In this document: positions 6,385 through 7,896 of the stretch, one piece after another
Layout of the letters: every line of letters begins with the position of its first letter
How positions within the stretch are numbered: position 1 is the first letter of the stretch
Assembly (NCBI GenBank): GCA_900754615.1
Contig: CAAEDN010000034.1
Location: 1-7,896, forward strand
DNA: 7,896 nt
Direction of reading: 5' to 3'
Source of the DNA: an uncultured Holdemanella sp.
GTDB lineage: Bacteria; Bacillota_I; Bacilli_A; Erysipelotrichales; Erysipelotrichaceae
Translations under genes and position numbers: made by a program
Notes under the pieces: generated by a model
Told to the model about the DNA's origin: nothing
Database searches by the model: none
What the model saw: the letters and a program-made list of their open reading frames with translations, nothing else

Positions 6385-7467
6385 TATTCCATCAAAAATC
6401 AGTTGAATTGTTTGCGTATATTTACCAACCGTAATTTCAAGTGTACAAGATTTATATCCCTTACTTGTTCGAGTGATAGTCAATTCATTATTTTTACCCG
6501 ACTGCTCCGCATTCATTTCAACTGTTCCAGCCGCATTCGTCACCAATAAATCATTATCCGACTTCTGTATCATTTTATATGTATAATCTGTAACAACTTC
6601 AGCACTTCCGTTTTCGGTTTCTCTTGAAACCTGTAATTTTACTTTTTGCGGTACATTTACATCCACATTGTAATAATTCGTATAATCTGTTGTATTTACA
6701 TAAATAACGGATTCAAGGGGTACATATTTTGCATATAAAGTGATATCTTTCAAAGTATCACAATTCCAGGCATCTTTCCCATTGGCATCCACCCAACCAT
6801 CAAAATGCATGCCTTTTGGTGGCTGCGGATATTCATAACTAGGAACTTCTCCTGCCTTGGATTTCACTACCTTTGTTTTTGAACCATCAGAAAAGCTTCC
6901 TTCTTTCGCATCAAATGTCACATTGATAGTCGTAATATGCGGATTCACAAAATCCAAATGTAAAGACTCATATTGTCCATCCACCGCAATACTAAAATCA
7001 AGTCCTGCACTCTCAAACGAATCACATGATACAGTTAATTCATTTAGAACGCCAGATTGATCTTCATATATATCTATATTTCCATTTTGGTTCGTAACAG
7101 TTAATCTGTTATCCTTATTCATTAAATAATACGTGTAATCCGTTGTTTCTTCCTCATGCCCATCTGCATAGACCTTTACTACTTTTAATTGAATATGTTT
7201 TGTACCATCTGCATCCACTTCATAACTCATATTCCCATCTCGAGTCAAAACTTTGTATGAAACGACCTCACTTTCTGGTGCAGCCGCTACATCATTTGAT
7301 TCTGAAGAAGATGTGTCATTATTCATTTCCTTTCCATTATCAGAAGTAACGTTATCATTTACATTTTCTTCTGTTTGACCTGCAGCATCGATATCATTCG
7401 CATGAATCGGACTGATGGCTAGTCCCATAGATATCAATATGCTTAACCCCACATTTATAACCTTCAT
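5329..7467 (-). CDS. N-terminal part of a frameshifted giant surface protein: signal peptide, paired novel domains and InlB B repeats
   Basis: This frame encodes 712 residues from an ATG with AAGGAGGA just upstream. Residues 1-23 form a Sec signal peptide with probable cleavage after IHA. Residues 24-68 are an acidic Ser/Asn/Glu linker. An unrecognised beta-rich domain occurs twice (about 69-177 and 250-360), with a B repeat after each copy. From 362 the InlB-type B repeats run in tandem (362-433, 434-504, 505-580, 581-658), each with a pattern like ITFDANGG, then GKVFEGW, then TFYAKY. The sixth unit is cut at K704 and followed by eight out-of-frame residues and TAA. Dropping one A restores the unit and joins the frame at 5354, giving a 1928-residue protein. 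If the shift is real, the product is a secreted fragment with no wall anchor. Such proteins are usually adhesins or surface-display proteins; the ligand is not predictable. Confidence 0.85.
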   Translation of the reverse strand: MKVINVGLSILISMGLAISPIHANDIDAAGQTEENVNDNVTSDNGKEMNNDTSSSESNDVAAAPESEVVSYKVLTRDGNMSYEVDADGTKHIQLKVVKVYADGHEEETTDYTYYLMNKDNRLTVTNQNGNIDIYEDQSGVLNELTVSCDSFESAGLDFSIAVDGQYESLHLDFVNPHITTINVTFDAKEGSFSDGSKTKVVKSKAGEVPSYEYPQPPKGMHFDGWVDANGKDAWNCDTLKDITLYAKYVPLESVIYVNTTDYTNYYNVDVNVPQKVKLQVSRETENGSAEVVTDYTYKMIQKSDNDLLVTNAAGTVEMNAEQSGKNNELTITRTSKGYKSCTLEITVGKYTQTIQLIFDGIKDIPITFDANGGNFDGGSSQETIMTEKGESIWAALPQAPEGKVFEGWYTKDGLSLSDFDFSKAETFYAKYVQGIQFTFDAGDGLFSDNQKQHTILIASGTYPGHEIPTPPKGYVFDKWVDENGNDISQGDYTKDTTYYAVYTEAITVTLNPNGGTGNPIVEEAGKGLYYSFNAYREYFTHPDGKILIGFRNDETGEVYSLDQAFTVGNKPVSLSAVWADPITLTFNCNGGFSGKGETFTEVVGKGQKLTYLSGIHETPTKNGWIFNGWRKGSLDGEKVQPYNAIFNEDTVLYASYAKPVKLTFDNSAAGMDTRVVTIPEKEEVQLATYDSIYLPEEKELVGYKSQGYRSHY
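5355..5358 (-). other. Single-base frameshift site in an A4 run
   Basis: The minus strand reads GGA TAT AAA A GTC AAG GGT. The upstream frame takes the fourth A as the start of AGT and stops eight codons later. Skipping that A continues GYK-VKGTDRI into a complete B repeat ending in FDKDTEFELVI. The reconstructed gene (7467-1680) is 5788 nt, or 5787 nt (1929 codons including stop) after the correction. The possible explanations are a sequencing or assembly indel, a real inactivating mutation, or slippage. Confidence 0.85.
6388..6720 (-). repeat. Unrecognised beta-rich domain, copy 2
   Basis: Residues about 250-360 of the giant protein. The core is VTDYTYKMIQKSDNDLLVTN, then G, EQSG and NELTI, ending with strands CTLEITV and IQLIFDG. 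It matches copy 1 at the TDYTY, VTN, QSG and NELT blocks but has diverged elsewhere, so the duplication is old. It lies between B repeats 1 and 2, so the duplicated unit was probably domain plus B repeat. Confidence 0.6.
6721..6936 (-). repeat. InlB-type B repeat 1
   Basis: Residues 178-249. It begins INVTFDAKEGSF, has the core KGMHFDGWVDANG, and ends DITLYAKYV. This is the standard Listeria-Bacteroides repeat (Flg_new) pattern. It stands apart from the main array, between the two copies of the unrecognised domain. Confidence 0.85.
6937..7263 (-). repeat. Unrecognised beta-rich domain, copy 1
   Basis: Residues about 69-177 of the giant protein. The core reads TTDYTYYLMNKDNRLTVTN, then a glycine, then DQSG and NELTV, followed by hydrophobic strands ending in LDFV. 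The second copy at 6720-6388 keeps the order TDYTY, K, L-VTN, G, QSG, NELT. I do not recognise a named family. Boundaries are approximate. Confidence 0.6.
7399..7467 (-). other. Sec signal peptide of the giant surface protein
   Basis: Residues 1-23 have a short basic start (MK), a hydrophobic core from VINVGLSI to GLAIS, and an IHA-ND cleavage context matching the A-x-A-like rule of signal peptidase I. No YSIRK or KxYKxGKxW variant is present. Confidence 0.85.
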
Positions 7468-7470
7468 AAC

Positions 7471-7478
7471 TCCTCCTT
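7471..7478 (-). promoter_or_regulatory. Strong RBS of the giant surface-protein gene
   Basis: The minus strand reads AAGGAGGAGTTATG, near-complete complementarity to the 16S rRNA tail just before the ATG at 7467. It fixes the start and supports high expression. Confidence 0.85.
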
Positions 7479-7491
7479 GTAATCGCTTACA
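7478..7491 (-). promoter_or_regulatory. cre operator (CcpA catabolite control site)
   Basis: TGTAAGCGATTACA matches the cre consensus TGWAANCGNTNWCA at every defined position. It begins 3 nt downstream of the -10 hexamer, overlaps the expected transcript start near 7488, and touches the RBS. A cre at this position normally means repression by CcpA-HPr(Ser-P) when preferred sugars are available. The match is from sequence; regulation is inferred. Confidence 0.7.
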
Positions 7492-7494
7492 CTC

Positions 7495-7523
7495 ATTGTA
7501 CCATAGTTTGATTTTCTAACCAA
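7495..7523 (-). promoter_or_regulatory. Promoter of the giant surface-protein gene
   Basis: Minus strand: TTGGTT (-35, 7518-7523), 17-nt spacer, TACAAT (-10, 7495-7500), with a TGG extension directly before the -10. The -35 keeps the TTG core and the -10 matches five of six bases of TATAAT. The predicted start is near 7488, giving a leader of about 20 nt. Confidence 0.7.
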
Positions 7524-7527
7524 ATAG

Positions 7528-7556
7528 AAAAAAAAGCCAATCATTTACGATTGACT
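7528..7556 (-). terminator. Rho-independent terminator of the right-edge gene
   Basis: The minus strand forms AGTCAATC, loop GTAAAT, GATTGGCT (8 bp, one G-U pair; arms 7535-7542 and 7549-7556), running straight into a run of eight T (7535-7528, the first T shared with the stem). The stem begins at the last base of the stop codon. It insulates the downstream promoter. Confidence 0.8.
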
Positions 7557-7896
7557 TATGAATAATTTAAAATCCATTTTCCATCCTCGCCAACATAGCG
7601 ATCCTGTATCCACTGACTTTTTGCCATCTTTCCATAGGCATCCAAATAACAATCATCAACCCATTGATTTTTTACCATGATACCCGACACATCAAAATAA
7701 TAACGATCTTTCCCAATGGTCTGCCATCCTGTTACCATATAACCTTCTTCATCAAAATAATATGTATTATTTGCGATCACATCAAACTTTTTGATTGGAT
7801 ATTGGCCATCGCCATAGCGATACCACCATTTTCCATTCGTTTGCATCCAGCTGTCCTTGATCCATAGACCCGTTGAATCCACATAATATTTTCCAA
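7556..7896 (-). CDS. Cell-wall-binding repeat protein, C-terminal end only (partial)
   Basis: The frame is open to the window edge, so the gene continues beyond 7896. An internal GTG at 7882 is not a real start: GKYY is encoded in frame before it and completes a repeat. The visible part is made only of choline-binding-like wall repeats (KWWYRYGDGQY, TYYFDEEGYMVTGW, RYYFDVSGIMVKNQW, CYLDAYGKMAKSQW) and ends RYVGEDGKWILNYS. From DGQY to the end (7810-7559, 84 residues) it aligns in the same register as the last super-repeat of the downstream giant protein (85 residues, ending SYVGPDGKWIPDYKK). It is therefore a paralogous tail, and its protein probably docks on the same wall ligand. The catalytic or adhesive part lies outside the window. 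Confidence 0.88.
   Translation of the reverse strand, partial: GKYYVDSTGLWIKDSWMQTNGKWWYRYGDGQYPIKKFDVIANNTYYFDEEGYMVTGWQTIGKDRYYFDVSGIMVKNQWVDDCYLDAYGKMAKSQWIQDRYVGEDGKWILNYS

Noticed and set aside
299..7867. Plus-strand open frames of 62-100 codons scattered across the window
   Set aside because: All lie opposite long, domain-rich minus-strand genes, lack recognisable protein features, and look like reverse-complement shadows of repeat-coding sequence.

Overview
The window is AT-rich (by eye well under 45% G+C) and has Firmicutes-type features: strong AAGGAGGA Shine-Dalgarno sequences, extended -10 promoters, a perfect match to the CcpA cre consensus, and large secreted proteins carrying InlB-type B repeats, Big_2 Ig-like domains and choline-binding-like cell-wall repeats. 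A gut or oral Gram-positive, possibly of the Erysipelotrichia or Clostridia, fits best. The species cannot be fixed from the sequence. All genuine genes are on the minus strand, so transcription runs from high to low coordinates.

Layout in transcription order. (1) At the right edge (7896-7556) is the C-terminal end of a secreted protein made of cell-wall-binding repeats, closed by a stem-loop terminator. (2) A compact control region (about 7478-7523) holds an extended -10 promoter, a cre operator over the predicted transcription start, and a strong RBS. (3) A very large surface-protein gene spans 7467-1680. As sequenced it is split into two overlapping reading frames (7467-5329 and 5366-1680) by one extra A in an A4 run at 5355-5358. 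Removing that base gives one continuous 1928-residue protein: signal peptide, acidic linker, two copies of an unrecognised beta-rich domain, about fifteen InlB-type B repeats, two Big_2 domains, a short CxxC linker, and a wall-binding tail of three 96-residue super-repeats. (4) A 13-bp stem-loop and an overlapping promoter separate it from an LTA-synthase/OpgB-like phosphoglycerol transferase (1597-83). (5) The last 82 bases (1-82) are richer in G+C (40 of 82), contain three consecutive small hairpins, and hold no recognisable gene.

How the parts may work together (inference): the two surface proteins share the same tail module in the same register, so they probably dock on the same envelope polymer. 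The neighbouring enzyme belongs to a family that adds glycerol phosphate to envelope glycans or teichoic acids, so it might modify that polymer. The cre site suggests the large adhesin is repressed when preferred sugars are plentiful. No phage, CRISPR, tRNA or rRNA genes were seen.
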